Origin: Ardenticatenaceae bacterium
GTDB lineage: Bacteria > Chloroflexota > Anaerolineae > Promineifilales > Promineifilaceae
DNA: 64,000 nt
Assembly (NCBI GenBank): GCA_020634245.1
Contig: JACKCC010000012.1
Location: 303,058-367,057 of the forward strand
Reading direction: 5' to 3'
This document shows, one piece after another, positions 7,756 through 15,870 of the stretch. The notes beneath the pieces are model-generated. The model was given only the letters and a program-made list of their open reading frames with translations. It was not told the DNA's origin and ran no database searches. A program made the translations under genes and the position numbers. Within the stretch, counting starts at the first letter, position 1. Each line of letters starts with the position of its first letter.

Positions 7756-9378
7756 ATGACAAAGACACCAAGCGATGTGGACACGGCCGTTGAGAACACA
7801 AATGTACCCAATCAAGCCAAAACACAAGTAATCCAGGCTGCTGGCATTGTCGGCGCAGCAACGCTAGTCAGCCGTCTGTTGGGCCTGGTACGTACAATGG
7901 TTATTACGGCTTATCTGGGTTTAGAGCTGGAAGCCAGTGCTTTCACTGCGGCTAATACCTTCCCAGAAGCCATTTTTTATATTGTTGCCGGGGGGGCGAT
8001 TGGCTCGGCGTTTATTCCCACGTTCACCGCTTATTTTGTCCGTAACGATGATGAAGGTGGTTGGCATCTGTTTTCAGCAGTTATCAACCTGATTACGCTG
8101 GCGGTTACTGTTCTAGCCATCATTGTGATGATTTTCGCTCCTCAGCTTATCACCCTCTTTTTGCCTAAGGCCGTGAAAGAACCGGCCTTTTTGCCTTTAA
8201 CCGTCCGGCTGATGCGGATCATGCTGTTATCGTCGATTATTTTTGGAGCCAGTGGTGTGATCATGGGTGCATTGCAGGCCCGGCAGCACTTTTTGTTACC
8301 GGCTTTGGCGCCCATTATTTACAATTTGGGCATCATTAGTGGGGCAGTTATTGGAGCGCATACTGTTTTAGGAACAGCTACCGGCATGGCTATTGGTACA
8401 GTGGTCGGTGCATTGGGACATTTACTGATCCAACTGCCTGGGTTGAAGTTGAAGGAGGCACGGTACACGGCCGTATTCACTCTACGCGATCCCGGTGTTA
8501 GACGTGTCTTGAAATTAATGTCACCTCGCGTATTGGGACTGTCTTTCAGCCAGATCAACAGCTTCATCACCTTATTTTTGAGCGGCCTCATTACGTTGGA
8601 GAGTGTCGCCGCCGCCCGATATGCGCTGGCGATCATGCTCATGCCGCAGGGAATGCTGGGGCAGGCCCTGGGCATTGCCGCTTTTCCCACCATGTCTACG
8701 CTGGCGGCGCAATCAGCCTGGGACGAAATGCGCCGGATCATTTCTGATTCGCTGCGACTGTTGCTGTTTTTAGCGTTACCGGCGGCGGCGCTGTTGATGC
8801 TGTTGGGACGGCCGTTAATCACCGTATTGTTCCAGCGCGGTCGGTTCGAAGCCCAAAATGCCGAACTTGTGGCCTGGGCATTGCTGTTTTATGCCATCGG
8901 GCTGGTGGCACTGGTGTCGCTGGAGGTGATTGCCCGCGCTTTTTATGCCCTGGGCGACACAATGACGCCGGTGTTGGCTGGAGGTGCACAAATCCTGGCT
9001 ATGGTGGCTTTAAGCCCCTGGCTCATCCGGTCGGTTTTTCCGAGTTTTGGCTGGCATCCATTAGGCGGGTTGGCATTAGGATTCAGTTTGTCTAATTTTG
9101 TCGAAGTAGCGGCTTTGCTGTTGCTGCTGCGGCGGAAAATGGGGCGGTTGAACGGCCGTTCCCTGCTCGATGGTTTGTGGCGAATGGGGCTGGCGACACT
9201 GCTGATGAGCGGTATGATCTGGGCTATTTTAGCCTGGCTGTCGAAAAGCAGCGCCTTGGGGCAAATAGTGTTGGGTGGGTTGGCCGGCGGTATCGTGTAT
9301 GTGCTGTCCTGTTGGGTGCTGCAAGTGGCTGAGATTCAACAGTTTTGGGGATACGGCCGTCGCTTCTTGAGGCGCTAG
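7756..9378 (+). CDS. murJ: MurJ/MviN lipid II flippase
   Basis: The 540-residue protein has the full MurJ length with about 14 TM helices and belongs to the MOP superfamily. The N-terminal motif around IVGAATLVSRLLGLVRTMVI and the downstream AFIPTFTAYF are typical of MviN/MurJ. It flips lipid II across the cytoplasmic membrane for peptidoglycan synthesis. A cytoplasmic 35-residue N-terminal extension rich in T, V and N precedes the first helix. The two FemABX-type genes near 55 kb and the L,D-transpeptidase at 48.4 kb fit a cell-wall theme, although they are unlinked. The mRNA is probably leaderless. Confidence 0.94.
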   Translation: MTKTPSDVDTAVENTNVPNQAKTQVIQAAGIVGAATLVSRLLGLVRTMVITAYLGLELEASAFTAANTFPEAIFYIVAGGAIGSAFIPTFTAYFVRNDDEGGWHLFSAVINLITLAVTVLAIIVMIFAPQLITLFLPKAVKEPAFLPLTVRLMRIMLLSSIIFGASGVIMGALQARQHFLLPALAPIIYNLGIISGAVIGAHTVLGTATGMAIGTVVGALGHLLIQLPGLKLKEARYTAVFTLRDPGVRRVLKLMSPRVLGLSFSQINSFITLFLSGLITLESVAAARYALAIMLMPQGMLGQALGIAAFPTMSTLAAQSAWDEMRRIISDSLRLLLFLALPAAALLMLLGRPLITVLFQRGRFEAQNAELVAWALLFYAIGLVALVSLEVIARAFYALGDTMTPVLAGGAQILAMVALSPWLIRSVFPSFGWHPLGGLALGFSLSNFVEVAALLLLLRRKMGRLNGRSLLDGLWRMGLATLLMSGMIWAILAWLSKSSALGQIVLGGLAGGIVYVLSCWVLQVAEIQQFWGYGRRFLRR

Positions 9379-9390
9379 CCAACGAAGCTT

Positions 9391-9479
9391 GAACTTGTCG
9401 AAGGCTGGTGGATAATACTCTTAACTGTCTGTTCATTGTTAAAAAGTCGAAGCGAAGCCCGGTTGCCTTCGACAAGTTC
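9391..9479. repeat. Inverted repeat of the TTCGACAAGTTC family
   Basis: GAACTTGTCGAAGGC (9391-9405) and its exact complement GCCTTCGACAAGTTC (9465-9479) form 15-bp arms around a 59-nt loop between murJ and the convergent gene. Related words occur at 670-745 and 52256-52310. Confidence 0.75.
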
Positions 9480-9502
9480 AGGCAGCAATGGCAGCAGACA
9501 AC

Positions 9503-9527
9503 AAAAAACCCGGTCAATACCGGGCTT
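9503..9527 (-). terminator. Terminator of the 10378-9560 gene
   Basis: On the minus strand a CCCGG TATTGA CCGGG hairpin is followed by TTTTTTG, 33 nt past the stop codon at 9560. Confidence 0.8.
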
Positions 9528-9559
9528 TCATAATCCGATTGATGATTCAAATTACAAAA

Positions 9560-10378
9560 TTAGTTGCCAGCAGCAGCCGCAGCACTGTTCATCGTGGCGG
9601 TTGATTGAGCCAACAATTCCCCGTTCACCCACACTTCCAAAGAATAATCACCAAATTGGAACCCTTCATCCGGGTTGAAGTATATATAACCGGGACCATC
9701 GTCGCCATATTGCCACAACTCATTCGCCCCTTCTACAACTTCACCATTGTGCCGCCACAACCAGGACCAGGCCATACCATCCGCCATTTCCTCATAGGAA
9801 AATGTGGCGTACAACGTATAAAATCCTTCGGCGAAAAGTTTGCGCGAATTGAGGGCTTCGTACTGGTCACTGATTTCCGTTGAGAAATCAATCGTTCCAA
9901 GCGTTGTGTTATCTTTCAGTGCAACGAGCGGTTCTACCTGATTGTATTCATTCGGCAGCGTAGGCTCAACTGAACGGATGGCCGTTTCTACAACCTGAGG
10001 GGTATTAGCCGCAACAAGCTCTTCAATATCGGCCGTTTCTAACCGGGCAACTGGTTGTGCATCTTCGAATATTTGAATAATTTCTTCTTTTGGGGGTTTG
10101 GCGTTTGTTAGAAGGGCTACACGGTTAATGCTATCTGTCGGAGGCTGCCAGGAATAAAAAGCGACGGCGGCAGCAAAAATAGCCAAAAAAAAGCTTGCCG
10201 ACGCATAGGTTTGCAAGCGTTTTTCGGCCTGGCGCCGCATAAAAAAGTAAGGAGAACGCTTCATTTCACGCCATGACTTAATTGTGATTGCCAAAGTCAA
10301 GGTCGCCAATAAAATGAGCGTTCCCAGCAACCAGGGTGTAATTGTTTCCGTCAAAATAACAGACAAATTATCAGCCAA
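9560..10378 (-). CDS. Membrane-anchored protein of unknown function
   Basis: I do not recognise this 272-residue protein. It has two TM helices (about 13-32 and 58-77) separated by a short basic loop, then a soluble part that should lie outside. The last 95 residues look like a compact beta domain with many aromatic residues (FYTLYATFSYEEM, WSWLWRHNGE, SLEVWVNGELL), which recalls surface ligand-binding folds. The start is a TTG. AGAGGAAG sits 7 nt upstream, a strong Shine-Dalgarno, and no ATG exists nearby. It has its own terminator. It is divergent from the ccm block, so the 200-bp gap holds two promoters. Confidence 0.7.
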   Translation of the reverse strand: MADNLSVILTETITPWLLGTLILLATLTLAITIKSWREMKRSPYFFMRRQAEKRLQTYASASFFLAIFAAAVAFYSWQPPTDSINRVALLTNAKPPKEEIIQIFEDAQPVARLETADIEELVAANTPQVVETAIRSVEPTLPNEYNQVEPLVALKDNTTLGTIDFSTEISDQYEALNSRKLFAEGFYTLYATFSYEEMADGMAWSWLWRHNGEVVEGANELWQYGDDGPGYIYFNPDEGFQFGDYSLEVWVNGELLAQSTATMNSAAAAAGN

Positions 10379-10551
10379 TATTATACTTCCTCTTCCCTAA
10401 AGCCAGATGGATTATAAAACAAATCAAAATCTCAAGCAAGTGATAGTTTACATAAGTGTGATTTTAGTGAAATTTGTCACCAAAGTGACGCCAAACAGCC
10501 CCTTACTCCAGTACTATTCAGCCTGGATAAATGATCAGTGGTGAAGAGGAT

Positions 10552-10579
10552 TTGTCACCTAAAAGTTAATGTCTACAAT
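10552..10579 (+). promoter_or_regulatory. Promoter of the ccm block (leaderless arrangement)
   Basis: TTGTCA (10552-10557), a 16-bp spacer and TACAAT (10574-10579) precede the ATG at 10587 by 7 nt. No Shine-Dalgarno sequence is present, so the first ccm message is probably leaderless. Confidence 0.6.
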
Positions 10580-10586
10580 TGGCGAA

Positions 10587-11309
10587 ATGATTCAAATTAA
10601 GGGTTTGATTAAAAATTATGGGTTGAATCCCGTTTTGCGCGGGGTTGACTTGCATGTCCGCCAAGGTGAGTTTGTAACTCTGGTTGGTTCAAATGGGGCC
10701 GGCAAGACAACACTGCTGCGCATTGTGGCTACGCTGCAAAAGCCAACTAGCGGCCAAGTCAAAGTTGGTGGTTGGCTGCTACCAACGCATGCTGACCGGG
10801 TACGGCGGCATATCGGGCTGGTTTCACATCAGGCACTTTTGTATGGTGATTTAACGGCCGCTGAAAATCTGACTTTCTTTGCCAAATTGTACCGGCTGGA
10901 TCATCTCCAAGACCGGGTGGATCGGGCATTGAAAGAAGTTGGGCTGGCGGCGCGCCAGCGAGATGCCGTCAGTACCTTTTCGCGGGGAATGGTGCAGCGG
11001 TTGACAATTGCTCGCGCTACGCTGCATGAACCAGACGTGCTGCTGCTAGATGAACCGTATACGGGTCTGGATCAGGATGCGGCCCGGCTGCTGGATGATT
11101 TATTGAGGAGGGAAGTGGATAACGGCCGTACCATCCTCATGATCACCCATGATCTGACTCATGGACTCAACTTGTGTGACCGTACCGTCATCCTTAACCG
11201 GGGTAAAATTGCTGCCAAAGTTGAGCGCGGGCAGGTCACAGCGTCTGAATTTCTGGAGCTGTACACCGAACATACCCGCCGTAACAACCAACAATCAACA
11301 ACCAAATGA
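10587..11309 (+). CDS. ccmA: Cytochrome c maturation ABC ATPase CcmA
   Basis: This 240-residue ATPase has Walker A GSNGAGKTT, Walker B VLLLDEPYTGLD, and the non-canonical signature FSRGMVQRL in place of LSGGQ, which is usual for CcmA. The switch histidine lies in MITHDL. CcmA powers the CcmABCD complex that releases holo-CcmE and delivers heme to apocytochromes outside the membrane. The frame is open to 10569, but ATG 10587 gives the usual start MIQIKGL and fits the promoter spacing. The stop overlaps the next start by 4 nt. The identity rests on motifs plus the linked ccmB and ccmC. Confidence 0.9.
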   Translation: MIQIKGLIKNYGLNPVLRGVDLHVRQGEFVTLVGSNGAGKTTLLRIVATLQKPTSGQVKVGGWLLPTHADRVRRHIGLVSHQALLYGDLTAAENLTFFAKLYRLDHLQDRVDRALKEVGLAARQRDAVSTFSRGMVQRLTIARATLHEPDVLLLDEPYTGLDQDAARLLDDLLRREVDNGRTILMITHDLTHGLNLCDRTVILNRGKIAAKVERGQVTASEFLELYTEHTRRNNQQSTTK

Positions 11310-12025
11310 GCCAAGAAAACGAGCGTTCAACATTCAATATTCACCATTCACCATTCTTCTCTTCCGTATGGGCTATCGTGTGGAAGGATTTGCAAATCGA
11401 GAAGCACACCCGGCAAATCATTAGCGTCATGGCCATGTTTTCACTGGTCACTGTGATTATGTTCAACTTTGCGTTGGAGGCTAATCTGGCGGCGGCGCGC
11501 GATGTGGCGACCGGTCTGCTGTGGGCAACGATTTTGCTGGCGGGAACGTTGGGTCTTAACCGAACATTGGCCATTGAACGCGAAAACCAGACAATGGAAG
11601 CAATTCTAATGGCTCCTGTGCCTCGCGGCGCAATTTATCTGGGCAAGGTCATTAGCACCACACTGTTCGTGCTAGCGCTGGAAGCAATCATGGTTTTCAT
11701 GTTCATTGTTTTTTTTGATAAACCATTTTGGCGGCCAATGGTGCTGCTGGTCTTGTTTTTAGGTACGATTGGGTACATGGCTGCCGGGGTGTTGGTTACA
11801 TCAATGACGATCCAAACCCGAACGCGGGAAGTGCTGCTGCCAGTGCTGCTGCTGCCACTGTCGCTGCCCCTGGTTTTGCCGGCAGCGATGACTGTTTCGG
11901 CATACATGTTTCCCCAACTGCCGGTGCTGAGCGAAGTGCAAAGTCCACTGTCGCTGGTGCTTATTTATGATTTACTCATGCTCACGGCCGGTTTTTTGAC
12001 ATATCATTATGTGGTGGAATCATAA
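11306..12025 (+). CDS. ccmB: Heme exporter membrane protein CcmB
   Basis: The 239-residue integral membrane protein has six predicted helices. It contains CcmB-type sequence such as VWKDLQIEKHTRQ near the N-terminus and NRTLAIERENQTMEAILMAP after the second helix. It forms the permease of the CcmABC complex. The first 18 residues are encoded by an oddly repetitive stretch (TTCAACATTCAATATTCACC-like words), so the N-terminal extension looks like an intergenic repeat captured into the gene; a start further in could be used. It overlaps ccmA by 4 nt, which implies translational coupling. Confidence 0.9.
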   Translation: MSQENERSTFNIHHSPFFSSVWAIVWKDLQIEKHTRQIISVMAMFSLVTVIMFNFALEANLAAARDVATGLLWATILLAGTLGLNRTLAIERENQTMEAILMAPVPRGAIYLGKVISTTLFVLALEAIMVFMFIVFFDKPFWRPMVLLVLFLGTIGYMAAGVLVTSMTIQTRTREVLLPVLLLPLSLPLVLPAAMTVSAYMFPQLPVLSEVQSPLSLVLIYDLLMLTAGFLTYHYVVES

Positions 12026-12085
12026 GAAAAGTAGGCAAAGTTGCATAGTTTCAAGGTGATAAATACTGATTTTGAGGAAAAGGAT

Positions 12086-12835
12086 ATGGAACTAACTCGT
12101 TTGAATCGTAATGTACGCATTCTGAATTGGGCTGCTTTTGTAGCTATTGCTATTGCGTTGGTGATTGTTTTCTTTTATGCGCCAACGGAACGAACGATGG
12201 GCAATGTGCAGCGCATTTTCTATTTTCATGTCGGTTCGGCCTGGGTGGGCGCGGTGGCCTTTTTTGTAGCACTGGTGTCGGGCGTAATTTATTTGCGCCG
12301 TCCAGCCCTAAAATGGGATACCGTGGCTTTGGCCTCGGTGGAAATTGGACTGGTCTTTTTGACGATGGCTACGGTGGCCGGTTCGGTGTGGGGTAAGCCG
12401 GCCTGGAATACATGGTGGCTGTGGAGTCCGCGCCTGACGCTGATTACGGTGGCCTGGTTGACGTATGCGGCTTATTTTATGCTGCGCGGCGCGATTGAAG
12501 ATGAAGAAAAGCGGGCACGATTTGCGGCGATTTATGTGATTTTTGCATTTGTAACCATTATCATGTCTTATTTGAGCATTCGGATTTTGCGGGATATACA
12601 CCCGGTGGTGGTGGGCGGCACGGCCGAATCGGCGCAAGGGGCAGCGGAAGGGCTGCAAGATTTTGAGGCTGGGCTAGAATCAACGCGGATGATTTTGAGC
12701 TTAAATGCCAGCGTCATTGCCTTTTCTTTCCTGTATGCGGCCTGGCTGGCTAACCGGATTCGGTTACAGCGGTTGATGGATGAAACGGCCGTTCTCAAAA
12801 TGCGGGTTGTAGCTCGTTTGCAAGGAGAAAGATGA
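12086..12835 (+). CDS. ccmC: Heme handling protein CcmC
   Basis: The 249-residue protein has six TM helices and the heme-handling domain, with the tryptophan-rich motif WGKPAWNTWWLWSPRLT between helices. The flanking histidines expected to ligate heme are seen in FYFHVGSAW and RDIHPVVV. CcmC presents heme to the chaperone CcmE. The Asp normally found in the WWxWDxRLT motif is Ser here, which is unusual. The frame opens at a TTG at 12041, but the ATG at 12086 follows GAGGAAAAGGAT and is preferred. The stop overlaps the following small gene. Confidence 0.93.
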   Translation: MELTRLNRNVRILNWAAFVAIAIALVIVFFYAPTERTMGNVQRIFYFHVGSAWVGAVAFFVALVSGVIYLRRPALKWDTVALASVEIGLVFLTMATVAGSVWGKPAWNTWWLWSPRLTLITVAWLTYAAYFMLRGAIEDEEKRARFAAIYVIFAFVTIIMSYLSIRILRDIHPVVVGGTAESAQGAAEGLQDFEAGLESTRMILSLNASVIAFSFLYAAWLANRIRLQRLMDETAVLKMRVVARLQGER

Positions 12836-13041
12836 TGAGCGCTTTACTATCTATACTGCTGCAAACTCAAATCGGCAATCCGATGCAATTTAACAACTAC
12901 CTGGTCTTAGGCTACGTGGTGATGTGGCTGATTGGCACAGCTTACGTTGTCAGTCTGGCGGTGCGGCAGCGCAATTTGCAAAAAGATATTGATTTGCTGC
13001 AAAAGCTGCTGCGGGATGATGAAGAAGAAGCAGCGAAATAA
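12835..13041 (+). CDS. CcmD-like small membrane protein
   Basis: A 68-residue protein with one TM helix (about residues 21-43) followed by a charged cytoplasmic tail ending in an acidic run (DDEEEAAK). Size, topology and position after ccmC match CcmD, the small subunit that helps release holo-CcmE; the sequence itself is too short and variable to prove it. Two adjacent ATGs exist (12832 and 12835). The second is 7 nt from AAGGAG and is preferred. The start overlaps the ccmC stop codon. Confidence 0.75.
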   Translation: MSALLSILLQTQIGNPMQFNNYLVLGYVVMWLIGTAYVVSLAVRQRNLQKDIDLLQKLLRDDEEEAAK

Positions 13042-13074
13042 CTGAGCTGTGTTATGCCTTAATGGGTCAATGCG

Positions 13075-13191
13075 TTGAGTGCGAGTAAGATTACGGCCGT
13101 TCATCCCACCTATACCCACAATGGACACAATCTGGCATTTTCGCCGGAGGTGGCGCGGTTAGAAATCGGCCACAGCGAGTATAACTTGTAA
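13075..13191 (+). pseudogene. Possible gene remnant or short ORF between ccmD-like and ccdA
   Basis: A 38-codon frame opens with TTG and ends with TAA. It reads like real protein (VHPTYTHNGHNLAFSPEVAR and then LEIGHSEYNL), with ordinary codon use, but has no Shine-Dalgarno sequence. A ccmE or ccmF gene would be expected here in many ccm operons and neither is present, so this may be the tail of a deleted gene. I cannot assign the family. Confidence 0.3.
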
Positions 13192-13252
13192 CATTTAACG
13201 GCCGTTTCGCATCTAATCTGGCAGCGCATTGAGTCGTTTAGGAGACGTGTTT

Positions 13253-14353
13253 ATGTCGGATATAACATCGGTTCCTGCATCGGAACGTAAATTTTCTACC
13301 GGACGACGGCTGGTGCTTGTGGCCGTGGGTCTGGTCGTTGCCTTTTTGATTTTAGGTTCGCTTCTCAAGCCCAGCCCGGATGAATTTTCTGTAGGCATTA
13401 GTTCGCAGCCGTTTGTCGTGCTGGCGTTTTTGTCCTTTGCCGGCGGGCTGTTGAGCTTCGTTTCTCCATGTACCCTGCCCGTTTTGACCGCTTATTTTGC
13501 TTTCGCTTTTCAAAGCGGCCGTTCCCAAATTGCTTCCAACACGATGGCCTTCATGCTTGGCCTGGGAACCACGTTTAGCCTGTTTGGCGCAGTCGGATTT
13601 GCTCTCGGTCGCTTTTTGCTGCAAACCCAGCAGTTGATTTTGTTGGTTGGTGGTGCGGTTGTCGTCGTTTTTGGCGTGATGAGCTTTTTAGGTAAAGGAT
13701 TTGGCGGTATGGAAAAAGCCAGCCAGCAGACTCATTCAGCCAATGTGCGCGGCTCTTACCTGTTTGGTTTGACGTTTGCTGTGGGCTGGTCAAGCTGCGT
13801 TGGCCCGATTTTGGGGTCAGTGATGACATTGGCCGCACAGACAACATCGGTCTGGCGGGGAATGATGCTGTTGTTCATTTACACGCTGGGTTTGGGACTG
13901 CCACTGCTCATCGTCTCTACCTTCTTTGGCCGGATGAGCCGCAAGAGCCTGTTCTGGCGTATCCTCAAAGGCAAAGGCTGGGATTGGGATACGCACATGA
14001 TTGTGGTGGCACTGGTTTGGGCGCTGGCCATCTGGCGTATTTTGGTGGCGCTGGCTGAATATGTGTTTCGCAATTATGACTTTATGGCCGGACAGTCGTT
14101 TACGGCCGTACATGAATACGGCCTCCTCGCTATCACCATTTTAGGCGCGGTTTTGTGGGTCTTCACCAGTTCAGAAGACAAGAAAACGACCGTACACCTT
14201 CACACCACGCAATTGGTTAGCGGAGCGCTCTTTATTTTGATGGGCATTTTGATGCTGGAGGGTAAACTGGCTCTGTTTAATAACATTATCCCGCCAGGAC
14301 TGGCCGAGTGGCTGGCTCACCAGGAAACGTGGCTTATCAATTTGTTTAATTAA
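13253..14353 (+). CDS. ccdA: CcdA/DsbD-type cytochrome c biogenesis protein
   Basis: The 366-residue membrane protein carries reducing equivalents across the membrane for cytochrome c maturation. It has the two conserved Cys helices of the CcdA family: FVSPCTLPVLTAYFAF in the first core TM helix and VGWSSCVGPILGS in the fourth. There is an extra TM helix at the N-terminus and an extended C-terminal region with three helices, so it is longer than minimal CcdA (about 220-240 residues). The frame starts earlier at a TTG (13229), but ATG 13253 follows AGGAG by 8 nt. The thioredoxin-like tlpA gene follows after 4 nt and is its likely redox partner. Confidence 0.92.
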   Translation: MSDITSVPASERKFSTGRRLVLVAVGLVVAFLILGSLLKPSPDEFSVGISSQPFVVLAFLSFAGGLLSFVSPCTLPVLTAYFAFAFQSGRSQIASNTMAFMLGLGTTFSLFGAVGFALGRFLLQTQQLILLVGGAVVVVFGVMSFLGKGFGGMEKASQQTHSANVRGSYLFGLTFAVGWSSCVGPILGSVMTLAAQTTSVWRGMMLLFIYTLGLGLPLLIVSTFFGRMSRKSLFWRILKGKGWDWDTHMIVVALVWALAIWRILVALAEYVFRNYDFMAGQSFTAVHEYGLLAITILGAVLWVFTSSEDKKTTVHLHTTQLVSGALFILMGILMLEGKLALFNNIIPPGLAEWLAHQETWLINLFN

Positions 14354-14357
14354 AGTC

Positions 14358-14966
14358 ATGATGGAAAAAGGCAACGGCCGTCATCCTTTGGCCGTCATAG
14401 GGGGCGTCATCCTGATTGGGCTGGCGCTCCTTTTACTTTTTTTCGGCAGCCGCTTGTGGGGTTCAAAAAGCATAGTACTGCCCCAAATCCCGGCTTTCGA
14501 TACCTCGCAAAGCAACGTTGAACTTAGGGTTCCGCCGGAAATTGGCAAAACGGCCCGCAATTTTGTGTTAAATGATGCAAACGGCCAGCCGTTTGAATTA
14601 AATGATTTCCGTGGTCAGCCGGTCATCCTCAACTTTTGGGCGACCTGGTGTCCGCCCTGCCGGATGGAGATGCCCGATTTGCAAGCTGTTTACGAACGCC
14701 ATCAGGCTGACAGGCTGGTGATTTTGGCCATCAATTACGAAGAAACGGCCGTAACCGTTCGTGATTTTTTCTATGATGAGCTAGACTTAACGTTCACGCC
14801 GCTGTTGGACGAAACCGGCGACGTGTCCCGGCTGTATGGCGTACTCAACTATCCGACTTCTATTTTTGTGGATGAAGATGGGATGGTAACGGCCGTACAC
14901 CAGGGCTTAATGACCGAAGAACAAATCGAGGACTATTTGGCAAAAACGAGCAAAATAGCAAAGTGA
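14358..14966 (+). CDS. TlpA/ResA-like membrane-anchored thiol-disulfide reductase
   Basis: The 202-residue protein has an N-terminal TM anchor (about 11-32) and an AhpC/TSA-like thioredoxin domain. Its active site is WATWCPPCRMEMP, and the cis-proline region reads NYPTSIFVDEDG. It should keep apocytochrome c haem-binding cysteines reduced, like ResA or CcmG, receiving electrons from the upstream CcdA protein. The stop of ccdA and this start are 4 nt apart, so they are cotranscribed. No strong Shine-Dalgarno is seen, consistent with coupling. Confidence 0.93.
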   Translation: MMEKGNGRHPLAVIGGVILIGLALLLLFFGSRLWGSKSIVLPQIPAFDTSQSNVELRVPPEIGKTARNFVLNDANGQPFELNDFRGQPVILNFWATWCPPCRMEMPDLQAVYERHQADRLVILAINYEETAVTVRDFFYDELDLTFTPLLDETGDVSRLYGVLNYPTSIFVDEDGMVTAVHQGLMTEEQIEDYLAKTSKIAK

Positions 14967-15009
14967 CAGGTAAAACACACTTTGCAACTCTGCCGCTATC
15001 AAAAAACTT

Positions 15010-15813
15010 ATGAACACCTCTCCCTCCAAACAACCCGCCACCGGCTGGCAGCGCACACTGGTCATTCGCCTCGACAAATTCATCTATAGCTTCAGCAAAC
15101 ACTGGCTGGCTGCCTTCAACGTCTTTATTGGCCTTTACGTTGGTCTACCCATCATGGCCCCCATCCTCATGCACGCCGGGGTTGAACTGCCTGCCCGCGT
15201 CATTTACACCATCTACAAACCCATGTGCCACCAGATGGCTTCCCGCTCCTACTTCTTGTTTGGCGAACAACCTGCCTATCCCCGTACCCTGGCCGGAACC
15301 GATTTGCAGCCCTTCGAATCCTACATGGGCAGCCTGCCCGAATTTGCCGACGTCAGCCCTGACAATTGGGTGCAATTTACCTATGCCGCCCGCGCTTTCA
15401 TCGGAAACGAGCAAATGGGTTACAAAATGGCCTTGTGCGAACGTGATATGGCGATTTACGGGTTTGTTCTGGTTTTTGGGCTGCTGTATGGATTGCTGCG
15501 CCGCCGCTTCAACATCAAACCACTGCCATTCTGGATCTTTCTGATTATAGGAATGGGGCCAATTGGCCTGGATGGATTCAGCCAGTTGTTTAGCTATTGG
15601 TCAATGCCGCTGGATGGTTCAGCCCCCACTGGACTTATGGCCACGATTCAGAGTATATTCTCCCTGCGTGAAAGCACACCCTTCCTGCGTACACTCACCG
15701 GAGCCATATTTGGCTTTTTGCTGGCCTGGCTCACATACCCGCACGTCAATGGGGGTATGAAAGACACGGAACGCGACTTGGAACGCAAACTACGCCGTGT
15801 TGGCGAACTGTAA
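15010..15813 (+). CDS. DUF2085 family membrane protein
   Basis: This is a 267-residue integral membrane protein with helices at about 35-55, 145-165, 172-192 and 233-250. It shows the DUF2085 pattern: CHQMASRSYFLFGEQ, then YKMALCERDMAIYG, then GPIGLDGFSQL. The conserved Cys, His and acidic residues suggest a redox or metal function but the family has no proven role. It is 44 bp after tlpA and may belong to the same unit. No Shine-Dalgarno sequence is visible; a TATCAA box lies 7 nt before the ATG. Confidence 0.85.
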   Translation: MNTSPSKQPATGWQRTLVIRLDKFIYSFSKHWLAAFNVFIGLYVGLPIMAPILMHAGVELPARVIYTIYKPMCHQMASRSYFLFGEQPAYPRTLAGTDLQPFESYMGSLPEFADVSPDNWVQFTYAARAFIGNEQMGYKMALCERDMAIYGFVLVFGLLYGLLRRRFNIKPLPFWIFLIIGMGPIGLDGFSQLFSYWSMPLDGSAPTGLMATIQSIFSLRESTPFLRTLTGAIFGFLLAWLTYPHVNGGMKDTERDLERKLRRVGEL

Positions 15814-15814
15814 A

Positions 15815-15870
15815 GCTAGAACGAGAGGTCAGAGCTGGAGAAAAATAAGTCTTCTAGCTCTCGCTCAATC
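15815..15870. repeat. AGAGCTAGAG-type hairpin repeat at a convergent junction
   Basis: The segment contains AGCTAGAACGAGAGG and its rough complement CTAGCTCTCGCTC, and overlaps the last codons of fabF. The same words recur at 53128-53175 and 56755-56790. Confidence 0.5.
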
